A stretch of DNA of 64,000 bases from Collybia mongolica (GCA_013420905.1 JAAXNY010000006.1:1240001-1304000), one strand, 5' to 3'. Counted from the stretch's first letter, positions 21,554-34,098 are shown. Numbers and translations: made by a program. Notes: generated by a model not told the origin, from the letters alone.

Positions 21554-23518
21554 TTAACAGTCCCATCCTATCACAAAATCCTTAGCGTTCGGTGTGGTGG
21601 TGCGAACAATGGGATCTTCCACCGACTCGGGCGTAGACATTCGAGGGCCGCAGATACTAGCGTTGAACTCTTCCCTAAGGAGGAGATCCACTACATTGCG
21701 CGACGAAATGGTCTCCGTCTCCATGGTAGAAATAAAACTAAGAAAACACTTAGTACATCAACGGGGACAAGACCTTGGGAAAGCGACTCACGGCTCGAAT
21801 GCGTTAATGTAATACAAACCTCGGTCAAGTTTGACGGGGGGGAACGACGTGGTCGGAGGGAGTAGGGGATAAGCATCCCACTAAATCAGTGTTCGTCAGC
21901 ACCCGGCCATCTATAGTCTAGAAAATGATGTACCTCCTTCCTATACACCCACCCGACCTTCCCGAAAAACATATTCTTGAGCCATTCATCACTAATCCGC
22001 TCCTTGGAAAAGATTTTGACTCCCCATTCACCCTCTCGTACTTGTCCGTGATAGGACAATGAATTAAATTCGGGCTCCTTACCCCCTTGCCTTGCCCCGT
22101 CGTGAGTGGTCAACATCATTCGTGGAACTGTCGCTGAGGCTGGTAACGAAAAATAAGCTGGATTGGCTGTGGGAGACGTTGTTGTAAGTAGGGTGACGTG
22201 AAGGTGAACGTATGGTTGTTCAGGAACGATGGCAGAGATATTTGATGGGAAATTGATACGAGTAGAGTGCAAGGGGGCGGCCAATATAACAGCGTTATAA
22301 GCCATCGAACCTCGAGAGCTTTCAACGGTCCAATGATGTGGTGTTGTAGACATCTGAGTGATGTTAGTGACCTTGCATTAGGTAAGTCTCAAATCATATT
22401 TCCTATGTATCAAGCAGGCTTACTGTGGTATTGAGAAGAACCTTTGCACCAGAATGATTCAGAAATTGTTCGAAGAGTTGAAAATTTCCGCCCTGAATGC
22501 CTCTCGCGCCCGAAGTCGCTAAAGAGGCCGCGCCTTCCAAAGCATGGATCCTGTCAGCGTTCTGAATATATTTGCGGGTGAGTTAGTCGTTTAATGGTCG
22601 GGACACAGTCTATACCTGGCCGTAGTTCACCCGCGTAGCAGCTTCAACGATCTCGTAGATGTATGCTTTAGATACCCCGTTCCCGACCAGGAAATTTGCT
22701 GTAGAGTTATGCACGAGGTCTGACCAACCCAGAGAAGATGCGAGGTCCGAGATTCTGTCCCATTTGGGGGTTTCTTTTGTATAGAACTTCAAGAATTGCT
22801 TCACCATGCCGTCCACGCTAAATTACAGTAGGTGAACGAGGGCACAAGAAATTCAGAGGATTGCTCACATGGACTGTGTTCGCCTCGGAGAAAATATCCC
22901 GTAACGCCATAATACCTTCACAGTGTCCCACCATCCATCTCCAATCTGAAATGCTGAATAATGTCATTCGTTGAATGCAACGCTGGGAGACTCACAGATA
23001 AGATGAGCTTTTCTCCATCCCAAATCCCTGTTTCACCACCCTCTTCAAACGCATTGCGTGTTAGGTTAAACTCATCAGAGGCTCTCCAAAGATTTTTGTT
23101 CGCTTCTACAAATATCGAGGCCCCAAGCTCAAGTGGTGGGAGGCTACTATTTTCATATGGGTAAACGACGGTGCTTCCTGAATATCCCGTAAGTAAGTGA
23201 TCTGATATACTGAGGCAGGCAGCGCAACGTACGACCGCCAATATATGCCTCCCGTTCATACACATCAACCTTTACGTCTAGACCAAACCTCTCTTTTGCT
23301 TTGGATATCCAGAACGCTGCTGAGCTCCCCCCTGCTCCAGCACCTATGATAGCAATTCTAGGGGTAGCAGCAACAGAAAGATCCCAAACTACATCGGCAC
23401 GAATAACTTGTTTGTTGAAGAATGGGACCTTAAAGGGCAGCTGAAATGCAAGTGTTCCCGGTAGTAGTAATACGAATGCGTGGCACCGCATTTCCGACGA
23501 TAATTTAACAGGAGGCAA
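21554..23518 (-). CDS. Prenylcysteine oxidase/lyase (FAD enzyme)
   Basis: Multi-exon, about 500 residues. An N-terminal secretory signal (MRCHAFVLLLPGTLAF) is followed by the FAD-binding fold IAIIGAGAGGSSAAFWISKA and VDVYEREAYIGGR, then ELGASIFVEANKNLWRA and VNYGQ, and the C-terminal VILAAPLH, WVYRKEWDAYP and LDRGLYYINAFEPF. The family oxidatively cleaves prenylcysteines left by degraded prenylated proteins, in the lysosome/vacuole, using FAD and O2. An intron of ~53 bp (gtacat...gatttag, about 21875-21927) must be removed to join RKE to WDAYP. Another near 21735-21800 restores FEPFISTMET; the stop is at 21554-21556. The start may be at 23491 (MRCHAF) or 23518. Confidence 0.9.
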
Positions 23519-24753
23519 TACCTATTATTCAAACGGACAAGTAGGAGTGATAGTAATAGTCTATAGAGTCAAGCAAACAACCACAAAGAGGAAAACCTGA
23601 CGCCGCTGGCTCAGTCAGGGTCGGTTAGTATGCTCAGCCACGGTATTGGTGGCACAGTTCCATCACTCCCTAGTTGTAAGCTGCTAGTGACGACCCTCAC
23701 CCCCACGACAACTAATACACACTGTACACATGTGAGGCCTCCAGGATATTTGACAATCCCAATTAAAAGGACACTATCGTGTCATCTCTCCTGGACGATT
23801 AGCTCATCCCATTTGCCTGAGTCGCCGATTGACCCGCTAAAACCCACCCTTCATACCCGGAAAACTCAGTCTGATCGACACAAGCGTGCAATTTTCATCA
23901 TTAATGGCAATTTAGCCAATGTTAGAAGTATTCGTGCAATCACGCCTGGCGGCACCCTGGAGATCTCGCCTGAGACTTTGCTACATCATGACATCGGTGT
24001 CTAATCCCATGCATTTCCCCCTCCGATAGTCAATGGTCCATGCCCCCCTCACCCGCCGTCCCCATTTCCGTCCCGGAACTTCCGTACCATATGTCTCTGT
24101 CTTGCATCGCGGAAATCATCGGTCTTACATGGGCTGTGGTGAGGTAGGACAACGTACCAACAAACTCAATAATCGTGGCGGGTGCAGCAAACTATAATTC
24201 ATAATACACATCATATCTACTGCCTATTCTTGATGCGATAAACGAACACGGGCCGCTTTCACCCCAGTTTTTCGACACCGATTCTGCAGGACCTCCAACC
24301 TTATCCCACCAAAACACGAGGGGGTAATGAAATTGGTGATGCAATAATTGCGTCGGTGTCTTCGGACCAAAGAGAGAGCAAGGGATCATACACGTATCGC
24401 TGGCACATACGAAGCTTGCTCACTTGGGGTTAAAGGGAAACCTCGTACTCCAAGCACCACTTCGAACTGTCGAAATGAACCATGTCTCTTTTTTCTAGTA
24501 ATTTCGAATTCAGGCGAGTTCGGAGCGGTTTGGGCGGTGTGCAAAGCAAGGCCATCTAATAAATGTCAACAAAGTCCCAAGTGCTTTTCTCAGATGATCG
24601 ATGACCGGCAACCGGGGCCTGTAAGTCTTTAATGGATTTGCGACAAATTTTAAAATAATATGCACCCTGGAGGTTCCCTGGTTGCCTCCTTTATATTTTG
24701 CCTCTCACCTGTGACCCTTATAAACCTATTCTCAGATTCTACACCAGCCAAGC
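23519..24753. other. Intergenic, no supported gene
   Basis: A 124-codon frame at 23630-24004 has no recognisable domain and a low-complexity Thr/His/Pro composition, so I do not call it. The right end holds the promoter of the F-box gene. Nothing else was identified. Confidence 0.4.
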
Positions 24754-26663
24754 ATGGGAGAAGCCTCACCCCCCAATTTCACCCTCTCGAGTACCCGTAA
24801 CCGCGCCACTCGTCCCACACAACTCCCCGTTCACAATCATGGCATGCACGCAAAACCCATGCCTCTCACTGTTGACACGAGTACCATTGTGACAATTCCT
24901 GTCGAGCTCATACAACGCATTCTCATATCTTGCCACGCTTGCGACGTCGCTGCGTTTGCTCAGACTTGCTGTCTGGCGCATTCGGTTGTCTATCATTCAA
25001 GCGATCAATATATGTGGCGCGAGCTGTTCCTCTTACATCCATTTGATGATCCTCGAAAATCTTTGTTGGCCATCTCTGGATCCAATTCGGCACCCTTTCT
25101 TGACTGGCAGCGTGAGTTAACGCGTCGGCTGAAAGCAGAGCACTCAATATCTAGCGCCCATACATCAGCACAAGAAAAAGCACGCGCGTTGGAGGCTATC
25201 ATTTCCGTGATACAGAAAACACCCTCCGCCAGTCAAGTTGACCGAGGCGGAGTAGCACAGTCGCATGACATCACATGGCTCGATCAAATCCTCCGTCGAT
25301 CACGAATCCTCGATTTTCGATCTAGTCCTGACACCAACCCTCAAGCCATGGTATATTCACAACTGAGATCTTACGTAGCGTTATCCATTGACTACCAGGG
25401 CAATGGGCAAACGAAAAAGCGACGGAACGAGAGCAGGCGCTTCGTATATGACCTTCGCAACTACTCTTCTGAGAATAGTTGGGGTCCCTACCTAGATAAC
25501 GGACTTGTCAACTGGACACACATCGAACACCTCATCACCGTGATACTATCGAACCTCGATGACCTTCCCAATCCGTGGAGGAACTTGAGGCCCCCGTCGG
25601 GCCTGGAGGCCACACGACCCTACTCTGCACCAGGAACTCGCGTGTCCGATACAGATTGGGCAGGCGTGGAGGGTAAGTCCAGGGTCCATTGATAAGCTCC
25701 AGTGTGTGGCAGCTCATCCGGTCCCTGGCTTAGGCACTTGGAGGAGATATGTATGTTTTATGGATTACCGGTATGTGAGCCCAGCCACCTTCATATCACA
25801 GTGAATATTTATTCCCTATGTCCTGACCAGTGATCTATTTGGTCCGTCTTCGTTGATTTTTTTATGCCCGGTATAAGCTCACGTATCAACACAGCATTCA
25901 ATGTAAAAACTCAATCCTTACTCATGCCAAGGACATATTCATTTTTTTTATCCAGTATTCTGATATCCCGAATGGGCCCCAAAATATAACCCTCTTCGAA
26001 GAGCCGCGTTTCCGCGAAGCCACACGTTTGATGGAAGTCAAATTACGCCTCACAGCCCCAGAAAACTTACGCTTTCGTCGTCCCCCGAAAACCAAACTTA
26101 AAGCCCTGCGGAGTAGCAACGCTAGCCCCGATCTCTATCCACCATTGTACTTTTCAGGGTCGTCGAAGGGCATAAATGGGAACGAGGCATTGGTGGAAGG
26201 TACTGTTCGAATGGGCCGTGATGGTGCTGTGCGCTGGCAATTTGTATGAGCATTTCCATTGTTATGATCTTAGCTCATGTATTATCTATTTCGTCGCATT
26301 GCAGGCGTCCATCTATAGCAGCGACGTCCAGTGGAGGTTCGTTCCCCCCCCACGTGCTTTTCGTCTAAATGCATTTTGATGTTCGCTTCCGCAGCTCGGA
26401 TGGAGCTCAGATTGGCAACGTTGCGAGCGGTCTTGGGGTCGTCGGTATATGGACTACAGTCGCTCATGATCAAGGTATGTGCTAGACCCTCTTTGGCTAT
26501 GTATTAGCTTATCCTACATAAACATTCTAGGTGACCCTATCGGTAAGGCTATCCTATTGCCCGTAACGTGCTTCGTCCTCACATATATCTACCGCGGGCA
26601 GGTCCATTCTGGCTATGGAAAGTCAACGATGATGCTCCCGCCCATTTGATGGAGTATAGATGA
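24754..26663 (+). CDS. F-box protein
   Basis: Exon 1 (24754 to about 25674) encodes a ~310-residue segment with an F-box near residues 45-90 (TIPVELIQRILISCHACDVAAFAQTC, with the following Trp in MWRELFL). Short exons continue it (TWRRYVCFMDY, then LFEEPRFREATRLMEVKLRL, YPPLYFSGSSKGINGN, VRMGRDGAVRWQF), ending GDPIGPFWLWKVNDDAPAHLMEYR. F-box proteins hand substrates to SCF ubiquitin ligases through Skp1. The C-terminal domain matches the large basidiomycete F-box class, with substrate unknown. A downstream Met at 24841 is an alternative start. Small-exon borders from 25735 to 25960 are tentative. Confidence 0.82.
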
Positions 26664-26852
26664 AACTTTGAAATCTTGTCTGATCTTTATGACGTGTTTA
26701 CGCATGAATTTGGACTCCAGACGCAATACACATGTGTTATAATATTGAGCGTTCATAGGCATATACTCAACAAAACAATCTTTATCAATGGCAATAACCG
26801 CATTCATGCATGTGTACTTCTGCGATACTTGGGCTTAATTGATCTCGAGGGA

Positions 26853-28013
26853 TTAGTCAAGGGTTTTCCTAAAGAAATCCACAAGCCTAGTATAGACGTC
26901 TTCAAATCTACCATTTGCTTGTAAACCGCTTGTCACCAAAAATGGATACCCGACTTACTCTTTCTTGTTCTCTGGATTGTCGAGGTTGCCGCGGGCAGCC
27001 GCCCATCCATGGAACCTAACAACAAAATACATGAGATATTGGCTGACCTGGCTGGAATGTGGATACATGCATATTGGAGTAGTTTTTGTGGTCGTTCTTT
27101 GAGGAAAATTGGTTATTTGAGATGATGTCTTTTATTTTGTTGTACTGTTTTTTTATTGTCAATTTGCGCACGATTGAAGTGCATACGTTCCGAAGTTGGA
27201 GCATACCTCGCTGATCGGTTCATCATTTGAAATATAAATGGCTAATGGGACAGTTAACTTTGCGGCGTCCTCTGATGACAGCATGCTAGGGGTCATTTGA
27301 GTCATCCTTGTTAGAACAAAAGTGAATACACTCTGACGCAGGATGAACAACAGCCACAGAACTGAAAGGACTCGATTCGCCTCCAGCCGAGATTGAAACC
27401 TTGCCACCTGAACAATATGAGCCCCTTGAATTCGAGGCAGGTAAGTGATGTGCTTACCCCAACAAAATCCATACGCGCCAACATTTCTGGCGCCGCTTTC
27501 TTTAAGGGTTTTCCCGAAGGAAATGAGTTTTGCAATTGCAGCTGGAGGGTTTGCCGTGCCGCCAAAGAATTTCTGTATCGCTTCTTTATCTTGATCCGTT
27601 TTCGGAGGGTACTTCTCGGGGGGGAAGGGTCCGTCGGGTTCAAAAAAATCGGGCATGTACACGGTGGCCTTCAAAGAAGACGCGATGATGTCAGCGCCTT
27701 GTTGCGTTTGTGGAAAGTACCTGTGAAGCTACTAGTTAGCCTTCCATCTGGCGTTCAAATATCGGTTTAAGGTCCTAGTCACATACCCGAAGATATCAAA
27801 GATGCAAACTACCTTGTTCTGGCTGTTCTCGGGGCCTGTCACGTAGACTTTCTTAAAACTCCCATAGGGTTTGAATGAGCCCTTGGGAGTATAGTCAGAT
27901 TGTACTGGCGGGATAGTGCAACATGCGGTATTTGTATTATGGAGAGCTCCTGATACTGTCGACATTCTTGCTTTGTTAAAATGGTGGGCAATGGTGCGAA
28001 GACGGATGAGCAT
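26853..28013 (-). CDS. Dienelactone hydrolase-family protein
   Basis: Multi-exon alpha/beta hydrolase of about 255-270 residues. It opens with NTACCTIPPVQSDYTPKGSF, then VYVTGP, VVCIFDIFGY and YMPDFFEPDGPFPPEKYPP. The nucleophile elbow GFCWG holds the catalytic Cys, the acid lies in ISNDEP, and the His in HGWAAARGNLDNPENKK. The final exon (stop at 26853-26855) encodes RFEDVYTRLVDFFRKTLD. The family hydrolyses dienelactones in aromatic-ring breakdown, but fungal members often act on other esters or have unknown substrates. Two starts are possible: 28013 (giving a basic MLIRLRTIAHHFNKAR leader that could target mitochondria) or 27965 (MSTVSGALHN). Confidence 0.88.
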
Positions 28014-28063
28014 TTGAAAATCTTCAACCTCTTTTCTTCTTCTTTTTAATCAGGCGTTCAGTG

Positions 28064-28740
28064 ATGGAGCTTGTGAGCCAATATCATGATTATGGTAAGT
28101 AAATCCTGGAGGCGTCATTCTTGACGTTAACCGAAGATCACGTGGAGATATACTTGTCAAGTATATAATCCATCTTTCACATCAATTAAAATTTCTTTAT
28201 CACCCTCATCATGCTCTGATTGTTTTGACAGAGCAACTCTTCGTCGCAACCCTATCGGCAAGGGTATGGAGCCTGGCGTGGGGAGATGGATTATTGAGCA
28301 CAATTAAGCCGGAGCTTCTTCTAGCTTAGACATTCATCGCATGGCGGTGAAAGGGAAGTTGCTTGACTATGGCGCTCAAACACACTCTAAATCTTTTACT
28401 TATGTAACCCCCAAGGAATGTATCAGACTGTTTTGCTGTTAAATTTACATTCAATGTCGCTATAGCGCTAGCAATTGGGTAAATGGGAATTGAAAAATTT
28501 CATTGAACCGCATTTTGTGGACGAGCATGGCTTTATTCAGGGCAGTGATGCAAACAGGTCTTCTATTCTGCATCTTTATCTAAGTTCCACAACTGCACTA
28601 AAAAATTTCAGGTCGAGGACCCGAACGGCAGCACCAGCTATACTTGGCCAGCTAATTCGGAGGTATTGATTATTCATGCCGTTCTTATCGAAAAATATCA
28701 TCCTACTGTTGATGTCTCATATCACAGCACAAAACCATAA
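28064..28740 (+). CDS. Possible small multi-exon protein or remnant
   Basis: Not a recognised family. An ATG at 28064 opens MELVSQYHDY, a GT-AG intron (28095-28231) joins it to QLFVATLSARVWSLAWGDG, and later segments read FIEPHFVDEHGFIQGSDANR and VEDPNGSTSYTWPANSEVL up to TAA at 28738-28740. The amino-acid content looks like a real folded protein. The joins between segments cannot all be kept in one frame, however, and an in-frame TAG follows ELLLA near 28327. Either a splice site is misjudged or this is a decayed gene. Confidence 0.35.
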
Positions 28741-28898
28741 ATTTCTCACGATGGCTATTTTCGTCAAATCTCACATCTTCCCACATTATTCTCTCATTTC
28801 TCTTCCTGACATTTCTCTTCCGGAATAATTCTAGATAATTGTTCGTCATCATACGTCATCGTTTGAACTGACGGACTTAGAAGAAATAATACACAAAT

Positions 28899-30640
28899 TT
28901 GACATATGCATGTGACATCGACGCGTCGAGTCGCGTCCCAGAACTGACTCCGTTCCACCTCTCGAGCTCACCATGGCCAGTTGAGCATCCCTCAGAGTCC
29001 ACTGTCGCTGCAGCCGATGCTCTACCACTTTTGAGGGGTATGCCTTCCAAACACGACAGGTCATACGAAAGCATCAAGACAGTGATCGAAAACGGCTCCT
29101 GGTTCGCGCGCTCGACGAGACTCCTCAGGACTGCAATGTTTCTGGGCCATCGCGAGCTGTTTCAACTCCTAAGTCCAAGACTCCGGAACCAGAATTTCGT
29201 GAGTATGTAGCTGGCGACACAGGAAACTGGGATTTGGATGAAGCCGAGCAACCGGTCCTCAGGAATGTCAGCTTAGACTTAATGCCGGCGGGAGCACACA
29301 CACCACCTCTAGTACAACCACCTCTGACCTCCCCGGCACCAATACCACCACCAATACGTGTCCAGCCCATCGATGCTGAGGTCTTCATTCCTGCAGGACC
29401 GGACCCGGACCCTGACCCTTGGGTTGATGCCGAGGGCGATGAAGCGGAACCATTGGGGATACCAGCCATGCAAGAAAAGCCGTACATTCGACTAGCCTAC
29501 CTTCAAGTAGTCATGGGTAATGTATTCGGCAAACTCACTTGGGAACACGCGACCCAGCAGCTTAATAACGCACTCGATATTCTCGCCCTCGCTGACCGAC
29601 TTCCAGTTCATCCTCGCCCGGTCTGAACCCTTCAAAGCGCTCGACGACGGCTAGGTATTGACCCAGATCAACACATAACCCAATATTCGCTCTGTCCTGT
29701 TTGCTGGAAGCACCATACTGCGCAGGAATTGAAGGATCTCGCAAGCCCAAACTGTAGTGCTCGAAATTGCACTGGTAAGATTTATGCACTCAAGGACGGA
29801 CATCGCGAACCAGTGTTGATATTGCCTCGCGTATCCTTGATTGGCTCACTCCGGCGAATGTTTCTGCGCCCAGGATTTGCAGTGCTGGTTGAACGGAGGC
29901 CTCATCACCAACCTGGCCGCAACAATGATGAAGATTTTATCATGGAAGATATGCCTGACGGCGAGATGTGGTACCATTCAACGACTAGAACGAAGCGTGA
30001 GGTTGGAAACTTAGGTACTGTTCGTGATGTTCCCAATAACACTGAGGACCTCCCTATGAAACTCTTCTCTCATCGATTCGGACTTCAACTAACCTTGAAT
30101 ACGGACTGGTATATCTCGTTCTAGTGTTCATGCAAACAGCTAACTATCTTTTTCTTAGGTTCGGCGCCCTCTCAGGACAGCCCCATTCGACCGGCCCTGT
30201 GTACTGGTCTATCAATAATATCCCGCGGGAATTTTGGTACCTCCAGGTTAATGTCCCATGTACGACCATCATGCCTGGTCCAAAGGAGCCGAACACGGAG
30301 CAACTGAACAATGTTCTAGAACCGGATGTGCGAGAGCTGAAGCAACTGAAGAACGGTACGAAATTATATTTCAAAGGACTATATGTGCACTAATATAATA
30401 GCCCAGGCATCAAAATGAATATTCATGGCGAAGTACTACCTGCGGAAATCTTTGCTGATTGTATATGCGCAAATTGTGACACTCCCGCAGTGCATAAATT
30501 CAATGGTTCAGCGGGACACTCACACGATTTTCATCCCTGTCCGTACTGCAACGTTAACATTCTCGATTTAGATCTTATTTCCGGATATGATGATAGTGCG
30601 TTTCACGCACGCTCAACTGAAGCTTTGAAATGTAACAGGC
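28899..30640 (+). pseudogene. Truncated Plavaka-type (Tnp2-like) transposase
   Basis: The N-terminal half of a basidiomycete Plavaka DDE transposase, spread over several frames and exons. Recognisable pieces: YVAGDTGNWDLDEAEQPV and a Pro-rich stretch, LGIDPDQHITQYSLCPVCWK (zinc-binding), LKDLASPNCSARNCTGKIY, SLRRMFLRPGF, LTLNTDWFGALSG, VYWSINNIPREFWYLQ and MPGPKEPNTEQLNNVLEP. The zinc-binding HDFHPCPYCNV follows and ends in GYDDSAFHARSTE. The catalytic C-terminal half is absent: similarity stops near 30640, where a reverse-strand frame of different nature takes over. So it is an inactive fragment. Confidence 0.8.
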
Positions 30641-31639
30641 ATCACAGGTCCAGTTGACAAAGATGATTTCCACCTCCTCAAACATGCATATCACACCTGC
30701 GGCAGCCATGACAATGCGCTGATTTCGAGAGTTGAGCAATCCTGCTTCGCGAAGGCTCTTTTGCAAGCTGGTAAACTTTTCGACGACCCGTTTTTTGAGA
30801 TCATCAGAGCTAATCTTCGATAGTGGACCAGCCGCCGCAGGAACCATCCCAGCGCCATGTGAGTTCATGTGTCCCATAATCATCCTGAGTGCGTAATAAT
30901 TGTTGTCGTGATCCCAAGGCTTATCCCACCTAAATCGAAGGACAGGATCCTCAGTTCCGGTTATGTGCGGCCATATAGCAGGGTCTAGATTTTCGGGATA
31001 CCAAGGAAGATTGGTGGGGGGCGTGAGTCTGGCGATATTCAGTTTGTATGAGAATGCTAGCCGCGTGAGTTCCTGATCGATCACAAGGCTTTCAGCGCTT
31101 AACACCTCAAAAAAAGGCTTCGAACATACCTTCAGGCTCGTATCCGCATATGCGGCCAGGCTGGCAGCTATCGCGTCTTCCTCTCGCTTGGTTATAATGC
31201 CATCTTTGACCTCCAGAACATCGTCATCAGAATCGTTGTCACTGCTGGATTGGCCTCTGTCCTTCTCTGCATTCACTGCTTCCAATGCCGCAAGTCGCCC
31301 TTCTGAGGATGTATGCGCTTTTCCTTGGATTGTAAGGGTCCGTTTGATGAGGTCCAGCTCGTCGCGCATTACTTTATTGTCCTCAGTGAGTCGTCGGACC
31401 TTTGTCTCAAGTCCTTCTATATCGGCATCGTGCTTGTTGATTTGTGTTTCGTGCTTGTTTAAGGACACTAGGAAAGCACCGCCTCCTTTTTTTGAAGTCG
31501 TCGACGTAACTACAGAAGCTGGACCACCCGGACTGCTTGCAATGGTATCCGAGCTTGGCGACATGAAATTCTTAATAGGTTCGAAAGGGATTGTTGTGGT
31601 GATGGGTTTAATTGGATTGGCGCGACGCGTTCTTGCCAC
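30575..31639 (-). CDS. Unknown coiled-coil protein
   Basis: A continuous 354-codon frame that I cannot assign to a named family. The N terminus is basic and Ser/Thr-rich (MARTRRANPIKPITTTIP). Residues ~60-120 form a heptad coiled coil (NKHETQINKHDADIEGLETK), followed by an acidic patch (SSSDNDSDDDVLEVKDG) and a more globular C-terminal part with WYPENLDPAIWPHITG, FRWDKPWDHDNNYYALRMI and SDDLKKRVVEKFTSLQKSL. The last ~25 codons overlap the end of the Plavaka fragment on the other strand, so the true C terminus may be lost at that junction, or an unseen intron may begin there. It may be a host gene interrupted by the element or a second element-encoded protein. Confidence 0.6.
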   Translation of the reverse strand: MARTRRANPIKPITTTIPFEPIKNFMSPSSDTIASSPGGPASVVTSTTSKKGGGAFLVSLNKHETQINKHDADIEGLETKVRRLTEDNKVMRDELDLIKRTLTIQGKAHTSSEGRLAALEAVNAEKDRGQSSSDNDSDDDVLEVKDGIITKREEDAIAASLAAYADTSLKVCSKPFFEVLSAESLVIDQELTRLAFSYKLNIARLTPPTNLPWYPENLDPAIWPHITGTEDPVLRFRWDKPWDHDNNYYALRMIMGHMNSHGAGMVPAAAGPLSKISSDDLKKRVVEKFTSLQKSLREAGLLNSRNQRIVMAAAGVICMFEEVEIIFVNWTCDACYISKLQLSVRETHYHHIRK

Positions 31640-32343
31640 TTCAGATCACATGTAGCGTGTTCATCATGTGCTTGATGACAGCTGTCAATCATTATCTGTT
31701 CTATTTCGTCGTTTCAACTAAGCCTGGTCCCAGTAGTGTGCAAGCATACGGCGCTGGATGTAAGGAGGAAAGAACCCTGCGGTAAAATGTTGACGAGAAT
31801 GTCACGAAAATGCGAGGAGAAATGAAGGCAGAATGAACAAAAAATGAGTAATTTTCATCACATCCACAGATCGGAGAATTTGGGACAGAATGTAAGAAAA
31901 TGATTGGATAAACTTGAGGTTTTCCCACATTTTGCCCAAGGTGTAATTTTAGGCTTTGTGCTGTGTATATATCTGACGTCTTTCACATCATCTTCTGGGA
32001 TCTTGGCCTTCGGTAAGTTATATACGTGTGGGACTCCCTGCTTTCAAATGGACTTATTCCCAAATTCCATCAACCTCAGGGACACTAGGACACCTACTGG
32101 GCACTTCAAGATTTCGAGCTTAGGTTCCTCTTCCAATCCTGCCGCCACTGATAAGCCCAGAGTCGCCTTAAAGGATCCTACGGTTGGACAGCGTGCGGCA
32201 TTACATTGTATCCGGGATTTTTCAGGGACGGCACTGGGTAGAAGGATACTTCTCCCTAGAACTTTTGATTGCTCACTACTAGGAATATATATCAGCCCCC
32301 ACCGTCACCCCGTGTTCCGGGTGGCTCCTCCCACAAGTTAATT
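31640..32343. other. Intergenic, upstream of DUF6533 gene
   Basis: A 145-codon frame at 31904-32341 has no family match and precedes a well-supported start at 32344, so it is not called. The stretch probably contains the promoter of the following membrane-protein gene. Confidence 0.4.
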
Positions 32344-33808
32344 ATGGTCTCTGGGAATGAAATCACGATTCTTCGTGGTTTGCAAGTATGCAACTACAGT
32401 AGTAGTGAGTCACTCAGTTGAGAGGCAACAGCAATACTAAAGTATCTGGATCTTAGTGGGGGCTCTCGCATTTACGGTGTTCGAAATGATACTTAGTTTG
32501 GACGAAGAGGTACGTTTATCTTTTTTGAGCATTCATGATTGTTTCCTGGCCGATTTCCTTTCAAATAGGTCGAACAGATCTGGAGGCAAGTTTTATGAAA
32601 GCTGTACATAGTGCGATTTTTGATATTATGCTTTTCCTTGAACAGAAAACCCTGGACGAACTTGAAACGACTCCATCTCACCATTAGAATCATCTCTCTT
32701 GGATCACAGCTGTGAGCACGAACATTCGGCTTGGATATCTTGTCTTGATTTGTATATCAGGATTTCGACCGGCATTACTTTGAGCAGTCCCAGAGAAGCG
32801 AATCACAGCGTTCAAAATTGTCGTATGCTTGCCGGGTTCCAAGGTGCCTCAAATCAGGTCCTTATGATGGCGGTCCAAGTGATACTAATTCTTCGAGGTA
32901 AGACCGAGTATCTATAACTAGTGAAACGTTTTCTGAAACAAGTCTGTCTTATAAAGTCCAGGCATTATACTACGAAAACACATGCCTTAAACGTACCTTA
33001 TATGGCTTATTTTTTGCCGAAGTATTCATCATGACAGGATTTTTTGCTCTGTCCATGCCGAATATACTATACGCCTCGCATTGTGTCATTACATCCTTCC
33101 CCGGAATAGCCGCTGGCTTTCTGTGAGTTTCTCACATTGGTTACACACACTCCCGTCTTACGCGCCTTCAGTGTATCACCCATACTTTTTGAATTTCTCC
33201 TCTTTGTTATGACCATGACCAAATTCTACCATGCTATGCGAGAAGGTTGGGGTGAAGAGCATGTCCTTGCCCGTTTCTTGAAGGATTGGGATTTGGGCGT
33301 TTGCTTTACCGTTCAGTAGGCTTGACTTCATCTGATCTTCAATTTGTTTACAGCTGACTCGTGCAGCTATGCTAGTGATAAATACTTTTTGTACGGCCTT
33401 CTTATCGGAAGCTATGGCGTCAGTTGCTTACTCGTGAGTCTTTCCGTATGGCTCTATAACATAGTGTGCTGATAAGGAAAGATTGCAATACAGGTGGGCT
33501 ATTGCCATCCCAGGTTTTGCGGTACATTTTCATTCAGTTCCCGACAGTGTTGTGACGTTTGACAGATACATTACTTTCAGGGGTGTCGCCTTATCCTAAA
33601 TATGAGCCATCTCTTGAAGCACGGTGGAATTTTATCCCACTCTTATGCAAATCGTGATGTGGCTGATACACTTATTTTCACGGACGACATCATGGCCGGT
33701 TAGTGTATAGTGGGATTTTCACCGCTATTTTTTATGATCCCTTCTTTCCCGTTTCCTGCAGACACGAACACTTATGAACTCAATAGCTCAACTCATAGCT
33801 CCTCATAA
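32344..33808 (+). CDS. DUF6533 seven-TM membrane protein
   Basis: Many short exons join to a ~310-residue membrane protein. The N-terminal DUF6533 segment reads NYSSMGALAFTVFEMILSLDEEVEQIWRKPW, with the conserved acidic pair before IW. It is followed by membrane helices including CRMLAGFQGASNQVL, VQVILILR, LYGLFFAEVFIMTGFFALSM and FEFLLFVMTMTKFYHAMREG, and a short Ser/Thr/Asn tail ending HSSS. The family is large and specific to basidiomycetes; function unknown. The intron at 32586-32645 has the donor gcaag, a GC-AG intron, needed to join IWR to KPW. The start ATG at 32344 precedes a clean GT-AG intron (about 32405-32456). Confidence 0.85.
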
Positions 33809-34098
33809 TACCACCACACTGCACGACCAGTCCTGAGCATATCATGACCTCTCATTCTTGATGTGTGATGTCGTATTGTCCCCATTGTATATCTGCGTTC
33901 TTACCAAAGAAGTTCACTCTTCCGTAGCATCAGCTTTCGTGATCCTACTAATGTAATTTATTGACAAGCGCTCGCTGTATACAAGACAACATATTTTATC
34001 TTAGCTTCCAATAATGTATAATACTACTGCTTCGTGGATTTCGTAGCGATCCGTAAACGTGTAAGACACGGTATAACATCACATATCATAACCAACAC

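Noticed and set aside
21875..21890. Early stop (PGADEH) of prenylcysteine oxidase
   Set aside because: It lies inside a 53-bp GT-AG intron with a CTGAC branch site; removing it restores RKEWDAYP and the normal C terminus.
23630..24004. 124-codon frame
   Set aside because: Low-complexity Thr/His/Pro composition, no homology features and no continuation through introns.
31904..32341. 145-codon frame with one hydrophobic segment
   Set aside because: No family features; the DUF6533 gene has its own well-placed ATG at 32344.
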